Source: CAYSRC01 sp964433495 (GTDB lineage Bacteria; Bacillota; Clostridia; Oscillospirales; Ruminococcaceae). From it: 41,581 nucleotides of DNA. The position numbers were made by a program, and so were the translations under genes. Where the stretch lies: positions 1 through 41,581 of the forward strand of contig CAYSRC010000018.1 of NCBI GenBank assembly GCA_964433495.1. The letters are read 5' to 3'. Under the pieces are notes generated by a model that saw nothing but the letters and a program-made list of their open reading frames with translations, had not been told where the DNA came from and ran no database searches. Shown piece after piece: positions 8,670-17,050 of the stretch; the first letter of the stretch is position 1; every line of letters begins with the position of its first letter.

Positions 8670-9583
8670 CTGCTCTGTCCCTCCGATTTTTCCCTTTGCC
8701 TTCTTGCCTTCTCGTCGCCGCCGTTGCCGGTCGGGCGCTGCCTCTGCACGGGCAGCCGGTCGAGAACGTCGACGATCGCCCTGTCCCACACGGCCCACTC
8801 GTGCACGCCCGGGAACTCGGTGTAGCTGTACGGTATCCCGTGCTCGTCGAGCGCTCGCCTGAAGGTGACGTTGGTGGGGTACAGATAGTCCTGCATCCCA
8901 ATGCTCAGGTTGATTTCGGGCGGCGCCGCCCCGCTCTCGGCAAGCTTTTTCACCATGAACACAAGGTCGTTTTCCGAGCCCTCAAACTCGCTGAGCGAGC
9001 CGAAGTTGAGCTTAAAATCCCTCGCGGCGCGGTACATCTCGGGGTCGGCCTCGCGAAGCGCTTTCATATGCTCGTCGCTGTCGACGGCCCCGTAGCGCCT
9101 CGTCTCGGAAAACGCCCCTACGTCGAGCAGCCCCGACATGCTCGCCGCAAAGCCGTACCGCTCGGGATAGTTGAGCGCGAGCTTCATCGCGCCGTAGCCC
9201 CCCATCGACAGGCCCGCGACAAAGGTGTCCCCCCGCCTGTCGGAAATCCTAAAGAACCGCTTGACGATCTCGGGGAGCTCCTCGGCCAAAAAGGTCATGT
9301 AATCGAGCCCGAACCGCTGGTTAGCGTAAAAACTTCGCCCCGCCGACGGCATGACGATCGCCAGCCTGCGGCCCGCGGCATAGCGGTCGAGAGAGGTCCT
9401 TCTCATCCAGATCGTGTGGTCGTCCGACATGCCGTGCAAAAGGTACAGAACGGGCAGAGGCTCAACGCCGTCCCACACCGTCTCGGTCACGCCGATGCCC
9501 CGGTCGGGCTCGGGCAGGATGACCCCCATGGCCGTGGTGAGGCCTAAAACACGGGAGTAAAAATGAACGTCCAAATATGCCAT
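8666..9583 (-). CDS. CE1-like putative esterase (alpha/beta hydrolase)
   Basis: A 305-residue alpha/beta hydrolase of the esterase D / acetyl xylan esterase (CE1-like) type. It has a YLLHGMSDDHTIW oxyanion region (residues 47-59), the nucleophile elbow GLSMGGYGAMKLAL with Ser126, and a late FPGVHEWAVWD supplying the catalytic His. There is no signal peptide, so it should act in the cytoplasm, probably removing acyl groups from imported sugars or oligosaccharides. The ATG has GGAGG five bases upstream. It is the first gene of the leftward operon, directly behind the promoter at 9643-9670. Confidence 0.88.
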   Translation of the reverse strand: MAYLDVHFYSRVLGLTTAMGVILPEPDRGIGVTETVWDGVEPLPVLYLLHGMSDDHTIWMRRTSLDRYAAGRRLAIVMPSAGRSFYANQRFGLDYMTFLAEELPEIVKRFFRISDRRGDTFVAGLSMGGYGAMKLALNYPERYGFAASMSGLLDVGAFSETRRYGAVDSDEHMKALREADPEMYRAARDFKLNFGSLSEFEGSENDLVFMVKKLAESGAAPPEINLSIGMQDYLYPTNVTFRRALDEHGIPYSYTEFPGVHEWAVWDRAIVDVLDRLPVQRQRPTGNGGDEKARRQREKSEGQSR

Positions 9584-9642
9584 AGCCGCCTCCGTTTTTC
9601 GGTTTTTTGTTTAAAGGGATGTGACCCGCATCCCTTAATCAC

Positions 9643-9685
9643 AGCATACCTTTTTATGAGATATTGTCAACTTTATGGTCAATAT
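9643..9685 (-). promoter_or_regulatory. Promoter and overlapping operator of the leftward sugar operon
   Basis: On the minus strand TTGACA (9670-9665) and TATGCT (9648-9643) are 16 bp apart, about 60 bp before the esterase start. An inverted repeat, ATATTGTC (9661-9668) and GTCAATAT (9678-9685), overlaps the -35 box. This is a plausible site for the SorC regulator. Confidence 0.7.
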
Positions 9686-9733
9686 CTGCAATTTTTCCCG
9701 CTTTTTCTGTGTGTTTTCGTGAATATTGTTCGG

Positions 9734-9793
9734 TTTGCGCACATTTGTGCAAAAACGGGCGAAAAATTGACAAGTGTTCCCCGCGGATAATAT
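9734..9793 (+). promoter_or_regulatory. Candidate operator and promoter of the ABC transporter operon
   Basis: A perfect palindrome, GCACA-TT-TGTGC (9739-9750), lies inside the broader imperfect TTTGCGCA/TGTGCAAA. It is followed by TTGACA at 9767-9772 and an AT-rich GATAATAT at 9786-9793 whose spacing to the -35 box is short (13-15 bp). The operator is clearer than the -10 box. Confidence 0.5.
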
Positions 9794-9855
9794 CATCGTA
9801 GACAGGACGGGGGGGACACCCTCAAACCACATACAAAAAACGGAGGAAACAGGAG

Positions 9856-10908
9856 ATGTCAACTTTTCGCAAAACAATCGCTTTGATCCTTGTGCTCGCG
9901 CTGACGCTCGCGTTCTCGGCCTGCTCGTCAAACGCGCAGCCGGGCGGCGACAACGCAAACGTCCCTTCAGCGGGCGGCGACGATGCAGGCGGCGACAGCG
10001 GCGATTTCACCTTTACGGTGGCGATCTCGCTCAACAGCCTCGACGAATACCAGACCATGATGACCGAGGCGCTTGAAGAGGAGCTCGCCAAGCTCGGCGG
10101 CACGCTCGTGCAGTACAACGCCGACGGCTCGGTCGAGAAGCAGCTCAGCGACGTCGAGGCGATTATCCTCACCGCTCCCGACGTCATCGTCATCCAGTCG
10201 GTCGACCCCGACGGCTCGGCGGTCGCGGTCAGGACGGCGCACGCGTCGGGCATCCCCACCGTCGCCTATCAGCTGACCGTCAACGTCGGGGACGAGGACT
10301 TTGACGCCCGCGTGACCCAGCAGGACGCCGAGGTTCGCGGCAAGGTGCAGGCAGAATGGGTGAAAAAATATCTCGACGACAACCCCGACGCCGTGCTCAA
10401 CGTCTGCTCGCTCATGGGCGCGCCCAACGGCGGCAGCAACGGCTATAAGGGCTGGCGGCACATCTATGAGGACGAAAGCTACGCGGGGCGTGTCAACGAG
10501 ATCATCGCGACCGACGCCAACTGGAGCCGCTCGAACGCCATATCCATCGTGGAGGACTGGCTTGTCACCTACCCCGAGATGAACTGTATCCAGGCCGAAA
10601 ACGACGAGATGGCCCTCGGCGCGGTGACGGCCATCAAGAACGCGGGCCTCGACCCCGGCGACTACATCATCATGGGCATGAACGGCGACCCCGACGCGCA
10701 GACCGCCATCAAGGCGGGCGAGATGTCGATGAGTGCCGCAAACTCAAAGCGGGCGCAGAGCAGGATATGCGCCGAGGTGTGCCTTGCGCTTGCCGAGGGC
10801 GAGCGGTATGAGGGCGAGGACAAGTACTTCTGGACCGACTCGACCTATCAGGACGCCATGGACATAAACACCATCGAGGAATACCTCGCGACGGGGAACT
10901 ACGACTGA
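9856..10908 (+). CDS. Ribose-type sugar ABC transporter substrate-binding lipoprotein
   Basis: This 350-residue protein starts with a lipoprotein signal: MSTFRKT, a hydrophobic stretch, and the lipobox AFSAC with Cys23. A Gly/Asp-rich linker follows, then a type I periplasmic-binding domain of the RbsB/pentose family (DFTFTVAISLNSLDEYQTM, VIVIQSVDPDGSAV, QAENDEMALGAVTAI, IIMGMNGDPDAQTAIKAG). It would be tethered outside the membrane and deliver sugar to the permease. The ATG is preceded by GGAGG and AGGAG. It is the first gene of the rightward operon. The neighbouring L-ribulokinase-type gene points to a pentose or pentose-like ligand, but this is inference. Confidence 0.92.
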   Translation: MSTFRKTIALILVLALTLAFSACSSNAQPGGDNANVPSAGGDDAGGDSGDFTFTVAISLNSLDEYQTMMTEALEEELAKLGGTLVQYNADGSVEKQLSDVEAIILTAPDVIVIQSVDPDGSAVAVRTAHASGIPTVAYQLTVNVGDEDFDARVTQQDAEVRGKVQAEWVKKYLDDNPDAVLNVCSLMGAPNGGSNGYKGWRHIYEDESYAGRVNEIIATDANWSRSNAISIVEDWLVTYPEMNCIQAENDEMALGAVTAIKNAGLDPGDYIIMGMNGDPDAQTAIKAGEMSMSAANSKRAQSRICAEVCLALAEGERYEGEDKYFWTDSTYQDAMDINTIEEYLATGNYD

Positions 10909-10934
10909 CGACAGCCGCGAGCAAAAACTACACC

Positions 10935-10974
10935 GAGCCCCCGGGGCGCTGTCCAAAGCGGCGCCTCGGGGCTT
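10935..10974 (+). promoter_or_regulatory. Intercistronic hairpin after the binding-protein gene
   Basis: GAGCCCC/GGGGCGC and GCGCC/CGGGGCTT form a near-perfect stem between the binding-protein and ATPase genes, without a T run. Such stems commonly stabilise the upstream binding-protein mRNA or attenuate the downstream genes, which fits the larger amount of binding protein these systems need. Confidence 0.6.
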
Positions 10975-10993
10975 GAGCGAAACGAGGTGCAGC

Positions 10994-12499
10994 GTGGAAC
11001 ACAACGGCGAAACACTGCTCAGGATGCGCGGGATAACAAAGCGCTTCCCGGGCGTCAAGGCGCTCGACGGCGCCGAGCTCGAGATCAAAAAGGGCGAGGT
11101 GCACGCCATCGTCGGCGAAAACGGCGCAGGCAAGTCGACGCTTATGAAGATCCTGCTGGGCGTCTACGCGCCCGACGAGGGAAGCATCGAGATGGACGGA
11201 AGCGAGGTCCGCTTCCGCAGCCCGCACGACGCGATCGCGCACGGCATCTCGATGATCCACCAGGAGACGAGTCTCATGCCCACGACGAGCGTGTCGGAAA
11301 ACGTCTGGGTCGGCAGGGAGAAGGATTTTTGCCGGTTTGGGATAATGGATGTGCGTCTGCGCGACCGCAGAACGCGCGAGATTTTAGAGCGCCTCGGCAT
11401 CGACATCGACCCCCGAGCCGTCATAAAGACCCTGAGCGTCGCCGAGATGCAGCTCGTCGAGGTCGCGCGGGCGGTGTCCTACAACTCGCGCCTTATCATC
11501 ATGGACGAGCCCACCTCGTCCTTAAGCGACCGCGACACGGCGCTTTTGTTCAGCATCATCGGGGACCTGACCGCAGAGGGTGTCGCGGTCATTTTTATAT
11601 CCCACAAGCTGGACGAGGTTTTGGCCGTGTCCGACCGCGTCACCGCGATGCGGGACGGCCGGTACATCGCCACCGCCGACGCGAAAAGCTGCACCAAGGA
11701 CGACCTGATAAAGTGGATCGTCGGCAGGGAGATGAGCGGCATGTACCCGAAGGAGCCCGCCGAGATAGGGGACGTCGTGCTCGAGGTCGAGCATCTGTCC
11801 ACCCAAAACAAGCGGGTGCGCGACGTCAGCTTTACCCTGCGGCGCGGCGAGATCCTCGGCTTTGCGGGGCTCGTCGGCGCGGGCAGGACCGAGACCGTCA
11901 GGGCCCTGTTCGGCATCGACCGGCCCGAGGGCGGCGCGATAAAGCTGCACGGGCGGCCCGTCAGAATCAAGAACCCCCGGGCCGCGATAAAGCTCGGCAT
12001 GGGCATGGTCACCGAGGACAGGCTGCGGCTCGGCATCTTCGGCAAGCTCTCGGTAAAGCAGAACATGTCCGCGGCGTATCTCAAAAAGATCACCGACCGG
12101 CTCGGGTTTATAAACTTCGGACGCGAGGCCCGAAACTGCGAGGAGATGCGCGAGGAGCTCGAGATAAGGTTCTCCTCCCAAAAGCAGGCGATCTCGGGGC
12201 TGTCGGGCGGCAACCAGCAAAAGGTCATCATCGCCCGCTGGCTTCTGTCCGAGCCCGAGGTCCTCATCCTCGACGAGCCCACAAGGGGCATCGACGTCGG
12301 GGCAAAGGCGGAGATCCACCGAAGGATAAGCCTTCTTGCGAAGCGGGGCATGGCGATCATCCTCATCTCGTCCGAGCTCGAGGAGGTCATGGGCATGAGC
12401 GACCGCATCATCGTCATGCGAAACGGCAGCGTGGTCGGCGAGCACCTGCGCGAGGACGCGGATGCGGGCGAGATAATGAAGGAGGCGTTCGGCGCTTGA
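10994..12499 (+). CDS. Ribose-type sugar ABC transporter ATP-binding protein (two ABC domains)
   Basis: The 501-residue product has the RbsA/MglA layout of two fused ABC domains. Domain one carries GENGAGKST and IIMDEPTSSL with the degenerate LSVAEMQLVE signature. Domain two carries GLVGAGRTE, the full LSGGNQQKV signature and LILDEPTRGIDVG. It hydrolyses ATP in the cytoplasm to drive import through the adjacent permease. The GTG at 10994 (MEHNGETLLRMRGITKRF) is chosen because GAGG lies six bases upstream; a TTG at 10973 falls inside the upstream hairpin and has no such site. Confidence 0.92.
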   Translation: MEHNGETLLRMRGITKRFPGVKALDGAELEIKKGEVHAIVGENGAGKSTLMKILLGVYAPDEGSIEMDGSEVRFRSPHDAIAHGISMIHQETSLMPTTSVSENVWVGREKDFCRFGIMDVRLRDRRTREILERLGIDIDPRAVIKTLSVAEMQLVEVARAVSYNSRLIIMDEPTSSLSDRDTALLFSIIGDLTAEGVAVIFISHKLDEVLAVSDRVTAMRDGRYIATADAKSCTKDDLIKWIVGREMSGMYPKEPAEIGDVVLEVEHLSTQNKRVRDVSFTLRRGEILGFAGLVGAGRTETVRALFGIDRPEGGAIKLHGRPVRIKNPRAAIKLGMGMVTEDRLRLGIFGKLSVKQNMSAAYLKKITDRLGFINFGREARNCEEMREELEIRFSSQKQAISGLSGGNQQKVIIARWLLSEPEVLILDEPTRGIDVGAKAEIHRRISLLAKRGMAIILISSELEEVMGMSDRIIVMRNGSVVGEHLREDADAGEIMKEAFGA

Positions 12500-12525
12500 G
12501 CCGGGCGCGCTGAAAGGTATATATC

Positions 12526-13521
12526 ATGAAAAAGGAACGCACTGTACGGCCCGCCTCGGGCGGACGCTTTATCGAGATCGTGATGAACAACAAGGCGCTG
12601 TTCATCCTCGCGGTGCTCGTGGTCATCGCAAGCCTTATCTCGCCCAACTTTTTGACGGCGCGAAATCTGAGCAACATCCTCAAGCAGGTGGCCGCCAGCA
12701 CCGTCATGGCCATGGGCTACACGCTGGTGCTCGGCTCGGCCAACATGGACCTCTCGGTCGGGTTTTTGCTGGGTATGCTCGGCATCATCGCGGCAAAGCT
12801 CGACACCTCGGGCGTCTCCTTTGCGGTCGTCATCCTCGTCGTCACCGTCGTCGGGGCGATAAGCAGCATGTGCAACGCGTTTTTTATAAGCACGTTCGAC
12901 CTGCCGCCCTTTGTCGTCACCCTCGCGATGGGGCAGGTGTTCAAGGGCGTGTGCTATGTCATAAGCAACACCTCGGCGATCTCGGGTCTGAGCCCCGCCT
13001 TCATCGCCATGGGGCAGGGCAGCGTGGGGCCGCTGCCGCTGCCCGTGCTGATCTCGGTCGCCGTCACGCTTGTGATGTGCGTCGCGGTCTACCGCACGGC
13101 GTTCGGCCGCAACCTGCTCGCCGTCGGCGCAAACGCCGAGGCCGCGCGGGTCTCGGGCCTCAACGTCAAGCGCATACGGTATATCACCTACGCCCTTATG
13201 GGGATATGCGTCGCGATAGCCTCGCTTGTGCTGACGGGGCGCTCGGCCTCGGCGCAGCCGCAGGCGGGCCAGGGCATGGAGAACGACGCGCTCTCCGCCG
13301 TCGTCATCGGCGGCACCCCGCTCGGCGGCGGCTACTGCAAGCCCGCGGGCACCTTTTTCGGCTGTCTCGTGATCGGGCTGATAAACAACATCCTCAACCT
13401 GCTCAGCGTCGACTCCAACTGGCAGTTCGCCGCCAAGGGCGCGACGATCCTCTTCGCCATCATCCTCGACTCGCAGAGCGAAAAGATCCTCGAGCGGCGC
13501 AGGCTCAGGGCGATAAAATAG
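12526..13521 (+). CDS. Ribose-type sugar ABC transporter permease
   Basis: A 331-residue RbsC-like permease of the BPD_transp_2 family with about nine or ten hydrophobic segments. Diagnostic stretches are LISPNFLTARNLSNIL, TLVLGSANMDLSVGFLLGM, FVVTLAMGQVFKGV, NAEAARVSGLNVKRI (the EAA-like coupling region) and VVIGGTPLGGGYCKPAGTFFG. It forms the membrane channel with the ATPase and lipoprotein encoded just upstream. AAAGG lies eight bases before the ATG. A terminator follows about 50 bp downstream, closing the transporter operon. Confidence 0.92.
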   Translation: MKKERTVRPASGGRFIEIVMNNKALFILAVLVVIASLISPNFLTARNLSNILKQVAASTVMAMGYTLVLGSANMDLSVGFLLGMLGIIAAKLDTSGVSFAVVILVVTVVGAISSMCNAFFISTFDLPPFVVTLAMGQVFKGVCYVISNTSAISGLSPAFIAMGQGSVGPLPLPVLISVAVTLVMCVAVYRTAFGRNLLAVGANAEAARVSGLNVKRIRYITYALMGICVAIASLVLTGRSASAQPQAGQGMENDALSAVVIGGTPLGGGYCKPAGTFFGCLVIGLINNILNLLSVDSNWQFAAKGATILFAIILDSQSEKILERRRLRAIK

Positions 13522-13569
13522 TCCTTTTCACGCGTCCCCTGCGATGCTTTCGGGGGCCCGCGTGCGTGC

Positions 13570-13601
13570 GGCCCCCCGCGGCGATGCGCCGGGGGCCTTT
13601 T
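13570..13601 (+). terminator. Terminator after the sugar transporter operon
   Basis: GGCCCCCCGCG (13570-13580) pairs with CGCCGGGGGCC (13587-13597) with one mismatch and is followed by TTTT. Confidence 0.8.
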
Positions 13602-13648
13602 GACCGGCGCGGGCCGCGTTCCGATAAAAACGGTAGGAGAAGAGAAAA

Positions 13649-14040
13649 ATGAACGCTTTCAAAGCGACGGGCCTTGCCCGCCTCGGCATCCCCGTAAAAA
13701 ACGCCGAACGCTCGCGCGCGTTTTAGGCGGGGCTCAGCTTTGACGAGATCTTTCGCTCGGACCCCGGGGCGACCGGCTTCCCCGTGCTCTTTGTGCGAAA
13801 CGACGGGCTTGTTCTCGAGCTGTACGGGCTGCCCGAGCAGGCCTGCGGAAAGAGCGGCGCGATCAACCGCCTTGCGCTTGAGACCGACGACATAAACGCG
13901 GCGTACGCTTCGGCAAAGGCCCGCGAGCTTTTGCCCGAGGGCGAGACCGTTCACTCGATGCCGGTGTTTCAAAACGGCGTGCGTTTTTTCACGATCGAGG
14001 GCCCGACAGTGAAAAAATCGAGTTCAACCAAAGACTTTAG
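13649..14040 (+). pseudogene. VOC/glyoxalase-family protein, broken by a nonsense codon and a frameshift
   Basis: The frame starts at an ATG with TAGGAG upstream and reads MNAFKATGLARLGIPVKNAE, a typical VOC first strand. Codon 26 (13724-13726) is TAG exactly where family members have the Tyr of the F-Y-x-x-L-x-F motif. The frame stays open through LALETDDINAAY and FQNGVRFFTIEGPT, then slips near 14009. Restoring one G there would give the normal family ending GPTGEKIEF followed by NQRL and the TAG at 14038-14040. Two independent lesions make a non-functional gene likely. The intact form would be a small metal-binding lyase/dioxygenase-fold protein of about 130 residues. Confidence 0.85.
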
Positions 14041-14049
14041 CGCGCAGGC

Positions 14050-14082
14050 GCACAGGCCCGCCCGTCCCGGGCGGGCCTGTGC
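14050..14082 (+). terminator. Strong hairpin after the VOC pseudogene
   Basis: A perfect 14-bp stem, GCACAGGCCCGCCC with GGGCGGGCCTGTGC, has a 5-nt loop. There is no immediate T run (ATTTTT appears about 15 bases later), so it may end transcripts inefficiently or mark a transcript boundary. Confidence 0.6.
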
Positions 14083-14133
14083 ATCATCCGGCGTCATTTT
14101 TACCGCTTGTGACGGAAGAAGGGAGCGCCGAAC

Positions 14134-15518
14134 ATGCTGAAACGGAAACCGTTCGCCTACCGATCGCTCGGCGAGCTCAGACGGGACATCGAGGACAACG
14201 GCATCGACCTGCCCGTGAGCGAGGACTTGAGCGTCTTCACCCGCCCGATCACCGTCTGCGGGCACGCGCTGAAAAACCGTCTGTGCATCCAGCCGCTCGA
14301 GGGCTTTGACGCGTTCTTCGACGGGACGCCGAGCGACCTCACCTTTCGGCGGGCGGCGCGGGGCTTTTGTGGTTTGAGTCGTGCGCCGTCACCGAAAACA
14401 GCAGGACAAGCCGCAGGCAGTGCCGCATGACCGAGCAAAACCTGCCCGTTTTCAAGCGCCTGATGTACGAGATAAGGGACAGCGCGGCGGACGGGCAAAA
14501 GCCGTTCACCATCGTTCAGCTGACCCACTGCGGGCGCAACGCGCGCCTCGACGGGGACGGCGCCTTCGGCGACGACGCGATACCGCAGTATGTCGCGTGC
14601 GACAATCCGTACATAAAAAAGAGACGGACGGTCGCGCTGAGCGACGAGCAGCTCGAGGGGATAGCGGACGACTATGTCAGGGCGGCGGCGTTCGCGAAGG
14701 AGGCGGGCTTCGACGCGGTCGACATCCGCGCCTGTCACGGATATCTCATATCCGACCTGCTCGGCTCCTTCACCCGTGAAAACAGCGTCTACGGCGGCGA
14801 AGCCTTTGAAAACCGCACGCGTTTTCTTTTGACCGTCATCGACCGCGTGAAAAAGGAGGTCGGCATCCCCATAGCCGTCAGGCTGAACGCGTGCGACATG
14901 ACGCCCTACCCCTACGGCTTCGGCATGAGCCGCGACGGCTCGCTCACGCCCGACCTATCGGAGCCCCTCGAGCTCGGCAGGCTTCTTCTCGAGCGCGGGG
15001 TCGAGCTGCTGAACGTCAGCACGGGCAGAAACCATGCGACCCACCTTCAGCTGCCCTTCAACTGCGGCTCGCACCGCCCCGACGAGAGCCAGCTGTACGC
15101 CCTGGCGTTTTACCACTCGCTTGCGGCCGCGTTCAAAAAACACCTGCCCGAGGCGACGGTGATGACGGGCACCCTCTCGTGGCCCGGCGTCTTAAGCCCG
15201 TACATTGCCGCCGGCGGGATAGAGGCGGGGCGGTACGACCTCCCGGGATTCGGGCGGCTGCCGTGGGCCTATCCTGACTTCACAAACGACATACTCAAGA
15301 ACGGCGGCCTTAAAAAGGAGAAATGCTGCGTCGCCTGCAACCGCTGCTGCGACATGATCGGCATGGCGGCCTCGACCGGCTGCCCCGTCGGCTGTCCCGT
15401 GCGCGACCCCGAGATATACCTGCCGCTCTACAAACAGTTCAACCGCCGCTCGCGGCAGGCGTCGCCCGAGACGGTCAAGCTGTTTAACCTCATCCCGACC
15501 GAAGAGGCCGCGACCTGA
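14134..15518 (+). pseudogene. NADH:flavin oxidoreductase (old yellow enzyme family), frameshifted
   Basis: The first frame (14134 to about 14360) encodes VFTRPITVCGHALKNRLCIQ, the OYE start, up to DLTFRRAARG. The continuation WFESCAVTENSRTSRRQ, then FTIVQLTHCGRNAR, FDAVDIRACHGYLISDLL, ENRTRFLL and ELLNVSTGRN, lies in another frame from about 14365 to 15518. Adding one G to the G run at 14360-14363 joins them as ARGLLWFESC. The C-terminal CCVACNRCCDMIG cluster suggests an iron-sulfur site as in 2,4-dienoyl-CoA-reductase-type members, but the usual C-terminal FAD/NAD domain is absent. An intact product would be about 460 residues. The break is either a real mutation or a homopolymer error in the assembly. 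Confidence 0.8.
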
Positions 15519-15587
15519 GACGAGGCCCTCAAGCCCGCAGGCATCGGTTTTGCGCTCACCGTCCGCAGCTTCCCATGTTGTTTACAA

Positions 15588-15627
15588 CGCAAAGCAGAGC
15601 GGGGCGTCGGCCCCGCTCTGCTTTGCG
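15588..15627 (+). terminator. Long perfect hairpin after the OYE gene
   Basis: An 18-bp perfect stem (CGCAAAGCAGAGCGGGGC with its complement) has a GTCG loop at 15606-15609. It lacks a strong T run (only GCGCAGTTTT follows), but its length and position suggest a transcript end. It is one of the longest perfect stems in the window. Confidence 0.65.
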
Positions 15628-15869
15628 CGCAGTTTTGCAGACAGACACTTTTTCGGGATCAAGCCGCCCCTCCCCCCCGCGGCGCGGAAAAAACCGATTG
15701 CACGGACGCCGCGCACCCGCCGGGAGAGAAAGCCGCGCCCGCTGTATGCAAGCCGCAAAGCGGCGGGGGGCCCTTATGCCCAAAAGTAAATTATTTACAG
15801 CGTTACAAAGCGCAGCGCGCCGCCATACTCTCTTTATAACAACGGGTATGGGGGCGTCAAGGGTTGGCA

Positions 15870-16634
15870 GTGTGCAAGGTCGAGATATGCGGGGTCAACA
15901 CCGCAAAGCTTACCGTCATGAAGGAGGACGAGAAGCTGCGGCTGCTCAAGGAGGCGCACGCGGGCAGCAGGCGGGCGCGCGACGAGCTGATTGCGGGCAA
16001 CCTGCGGCTGGTGCTGAGCATCGTGCAGCGCTTTTCGGGCAGGGGCGAGCCCCCCGACGACATCTTTCAGGTCGGCTGCATCGGGCTTATCAAGGCCATC
16101 GACAACTTCGACACCGCGCACGGGGTGCGGTTTTCGACCTATGCGGTGCCGATGATCATCGGCGAGGTGCGGCGCTTTTTGCGCGACAACAACGCGCTGC
16201 GGGTGAGCCGCTCGCTCAGAGACACCGCGTACCGCGCAATGCAGACAAAGGAGCGGCTTCAGGCGTCCCTTAAAAAGGAGCCGACGGTGCGCGAGATCGC
16301 CGACGACATGGGTGAGAGCCGCGAAGACGTCGTCGCCGCGCTTGAGGCGGTGGTCGAGCCGGTGTCGCTGTACGAGCCGCTCTACTCGAGCGGCGGCGAC
16401 GCGGTGTACGTCTTTGACCAGGTTTCCGACTCGGACGGCGAGACGAGCTGGCTCAGTGAGATCGCTCTCAAACAGGCGATCGGCGGACTCAGCGACCGCG
16501 AAAAGCACATTTTGACGCGGCGGTTCATGCAGGGCAGGACGCAGACCGAGGTTGCAAACGAGATCGGCATAAGTCAGGCGCAGGTGAGCCGCCTCGAAAA
16601 GGGCGCGCTCAAAAAGATAAAGAGTGCCATTTGA
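15870..16634 (+). CDS. sigG: RNA polymerase sporulation sigma factor SigG
   Basis: The product is 254 residues and begins MCKVEICGVNTAKL, the hallmark SigG N-terminus. Region 2 follows (NLRLVLSIVQRF, FQVGCIGLIKAIDNFD, FSTYAVPMIIGEVRRFLRDN), then region 3, and region 4 with SDREKHILTRRF and the HTH TQTEVANEIGISQAQVSRLE. SigG directs late forespore transcription after engulfment. The GTG at 15870 has AAGGG six bases upstream; a TTG two codons earlier is the alternative start. In most spore formers sigG follows sigE in the same direction, but here it is inverted and convergent with it. Confidence 0.95.
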   Translation: MCKVEICGVNTAKLTVMKEDEKLRLLKEAHAGSRRARDELIAGNLRLVLSIVQRFSGRGEPPDDIFQVGCIGLIKAIDNFDTAHGVRFSTYAVPMIIGEVRRFLRDNNALRVSRSLRDTAYRAMQTKERLQASLKKEPTVREIADDMGESREDVVAALEAVVEPVSLYEPLYSSGGDAVYVFDQVSDSDGETSWLSEIALKQAIGGLSDREKHILTRRFMQGRTQTEVANEIGISQAQVSRLEKGALKKIKSAI

Positions 16635-17050
16635 CCCAAAGCGCGGTGGGGCGCCCGCCGGGACCTGACGGCCCGAGAGGCTCTCCGGCAAGGGGCCGTC
16701 CCGGGAACGTTTTACGGTGTATTCGTTCAAAAGCACGGTGCAGCGTAAAACCCCAAAGCAGCGGGAGGGCAAAACCGCTTGAAAGCGCCTTTTGCGGCAG
16801 GCCGTTCGGCAGCGGAGGCGCAAGAGCAAGGACACAACCCTTCCGTCAGCTACCCGTTTGCAACAGGCCAAGATCCCCCCTTGTATAAAGGGGGGATACG
16901 CAGTACCGGGGGGATTGACAGGGCGAGGCAAAAACTTGAGGCGGGTCGCTTTTTTAGCGAACCTTTGACATCCCCTCCGCCGGGCGGCGCCCGGCGCCGC
17001 CTCTTACACAACAGGCGGAAGGCTCCTTCGAACTGCACTTTTCGGATCCC
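16635..17050. repeat. Gap between convergent sigma genes with palindromic repeats
   Basis: No gene is seen. A minus-oriented fragment of the host repeat (CAACCCTTCCGTCAGC) begins at 16835. An empty plus-oriented hairpin, ATCCCCCC-TTGTATAA-GGGGGGAT, covers 16873-16897 and is followed by GGGGGGATTGACAGG. These probably also serve as terminators for the convergent sigG and sigE transcripts. Confidence 0.65.

Noticed and set aside
10973..10993. TTG start for the sugar ABC ATPase
   Set aside because: It lies inside the intercistronic hairpin with no Shine-Dalgarno sequence; the GTG at 10994 has GAGG six bases upstream.
13724..13726. Programmed stop-codon read-through (suppressor or pyrrolysine) in the VOC gene
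   Set aside because: A second lesion, a frameshift near 14009, makes simple gene decay the better explanation.
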